From the NCBI RefSeq assembly GCF_004346265.1, contig NZ_SMAP01000001.1:310001-374000 (forward strand): DNA of 64,000 bases, read 5' to 3'. The DNA is from Thermomonas haemolytica. Lineage in GTDB: Bacteria > Pseudomonadota > Gammaproteobacteria > Xanthomonadales > Xanthomonadaceae. Both the position numbers and the translations under genes were made by a program. The notes under the pieces are model-generated. The model was not told the DNA's origin and ran no database searches. It saw nothing but the letters and a program-made list of their open reading frames with translations. This document shows positions 63,078 to 64,000 of the stretch, in pieces (the stretch's first letter is position 1; every line of letters begins with the position of its first letter).

Positions 63078-63578
63078 ATGAGCCTGCCCGTCGTGCTCTA
63101 CCTGCTGGCGGCCGTGCTGGTGCTGGCGGGCCTCGCCGGCACCCTGCTGCCGGTGCTGCCCGGCGCGCCACTGGTGTTCGCCGGCCTGCTGCTGGCGGCC
63201 TGGGCCGACGGTTTCCAGCATGTCGGACCGTGGCCGCTGCTGGCGCTGGGCGGGCTGGCCCTGCTGTCGCTGGTGGTGGACCTGTGGGCCACCGCGCACG
63301 GCGCACGCCGGGTGGGGGCCAGCCGGCTGGCGATGCTGGGCGCCACCCTCGGCACCGTGGCCGGGCTGTTCTTCGGCCTGCCCGGGCTGCTGCTGGGGCC
63401 GTTCGCCGGGGCGCTGGGCGGCGAACTGCTGCACCGGCGCAGCCTGGACCCGCAGCATCTCGGCGCGGCCGGCAAGGTCGGGGCCGGCACCTGGCTGGGG
63501 CTGGTGCTGGGCGCCGTGCTCAAGCTGGCGCTGGCCTTTGCGATGCTGGGCGTGTTCGCGCTGGCGTGGTGGCTCTAG
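63078..63578 (+). CDS. DUF456 membrane protein
   Basis: The 166-residue protein has four or more hydrophobic segments and the DUF456 features LPVLPGAPLVFAG near 24-36 and the Gly-rich GLFFGLPGLLLGPFAGALGGEL block near 96-115. The function of DUF456 is unknown. It follows the cytochrome by 78 bases and is convergent with the last gene. Confidence 0.88.
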   Translation: MSLPVVLYLLAAVLVLAGLAGTLLPVLPGAPLVFAGLLLAAWADGFQHVGPWPLLALGGLALLSLVVDLWATAHGARRVGASRLAMLGATLGTVAGLFFGLPGLLLGPFAGALGGELLHRRSLDPQHLGAAGKVGAGTWLGLVLGAVLKLALAFAMLGVFALAWWL

Positions 63579-63593
63579 GCCGCCGGCGCGGGC

Positions 63594-63989
63594 TCACTCA
63601 CCGTAAAGCAACCACTGACGCGCGCTGAGTTCGTCGGTAAAAGTCCGAACGTGCATCCCACGCTCTCGGCACAGGATTTCGGCATATTCGTTCCCCGCAA
63701 GGTCTTCCCGCAGTTCGACGAAAGCAATCCGCACGTCTCCCAGCCCAGCCTCCAGCGCCGCAGTGATCACCATGTCAACATCGGCAGCCTCTACCGAGGC
63801 CTCCAATTCCTCCACCAGCAGCAATCGCGTATGCCCGGAGACGCGACAAGCCTCAGCTAGCATTTTCTGATACGCAATCGAAACCGCCTGCGAATCCACA
63901 CCGTCGTACACCCGCGCGTGCAGATAACCGTCCTCGCGCGTGATACAGAGCTTGAAGCCCTCGCCCTGGATCACCTGCACCGCGCTCAA
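63594..63989 (-). CDS. Small protein of unknown function, possible SpoIIAA/STAS-like
   Basis: The 131-residue protein is soluble and has alternating strand/helix sequence. The C-terminal block VRTFTDELSARQWL (about residues 114-127) resembles the end of STAS/SEC14-like (SpoIIAA-like) proteins, but no other conserved position is convincing. Its base composition is visibly lower in GC than the genes to its left, which may mean transfer or relaxed codon use. The stop is 15 bases from the DUF456 stop. Confidence 0.65.
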   Translation of the reverse strand: MSAVQVIQGEGFKLCITREDGYLHARVYDGVDSQAVSIAYQKMLAEACRVSGHTRLLLVEELEASVEAADVDMVITAALEAGLGDVRIAFVELREDLAGNEYAEILCRERGMHVRTFTDELSARQWLLYGE

Positions 63990-64000
63990 GCCAGCACCTC

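Noticed and set aside
1-64000. tRNA, rRNA, insertion sequence or prophage genes
   Set aside because: I looked for tRNA-like cloverleaf ends, rRNA core strings and transposase or integrase motifs among the translated genes and saw none; a dedicated search tool was not available.

Overview
The window is 64 kb of very GC-rich chromosome (about two thirds G+C by eye). It most likely comes from a member of the Lysobacteraceae/Xanthomonadaceae (Lysobacter, Luteimonas, Thermomonas or Pseudoxanthomonas type). The strongest taxonomic marker is the arginine operon argF'-argG-argE'-argB/A-argC-argH, which encodes N-acetylornithine carbamoyltransferase and a fused N-acetylglutamate kinase/synthase, an arrangement typical of Xanthomonadales. 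The Lys/Ala-rich DksA and the FimX-type degenerate GGDEF/EAL protein fit the same group. No rRNA, tRNA, CRISPR array, transposase or prophage was seen.

Region 1 (about 0.4-27.2 kb) is a nearly complete type VI secretion locus in two divergent arms. The minus arm reads gumN-like, tssK, tssL, tssM, tssA, tssB, tssC, hcp, tssE. The plus arm reads a NarL-type response regulator, mltA, tssF, tssG, tssH(clpV), vgrG, a DUF4123 adaptor, a small unknown protein and a 516-residue Ala/Gln-rich helical protein that is a candidate cargo. A DUF4280 PAAR-like tip protein and an OmpA-family protein close the locus on the minus strand. No TssJ lipoprotein is visible. TssL carries an unusual periplasmic BON-like plus DUF4384-like extension. 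The tssM gene contains a run of ten identical bases.

Region 2 (27.4-35.9 kb) is a minus-strand two-partner secretion operon: a CHAT caspase-like TPR protein, a TpsB/ShlB transporter and a large TpsA exoprotein with haemagglutination-domain N-terminus and MBG-type C-terminus. Region 3 (36.2-38.0 kb) is a MotA/MotB stator pair with no other flagellar genes nearby. Region 4 (38.1-45.3 kb) is the arginine operon, preceded by a clear intrinsic-terminator hairpin only 33 bases before argF', which suggests attenuation.

Region 5 (45.3-64 kb) is ordinary housekeeping DNA: cysS, sufE, an MFS transporter, dksA, yidD, an M23 peptidase, folE2, a tight mtaD-ubiG-gph-(phytoene-synthase-like) operon, divergent efp and epmB, fimX, htpX, gluQ, phaB, a membrane-anchored cytochrome c, a DUF456 protein and a small unknown gene. 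Starts were moved inward from the longest possible frames wherever a ribosome site, a signal peptide or family length favoured it. Large frames antisense to these genes were treated as GC-driven shadows.
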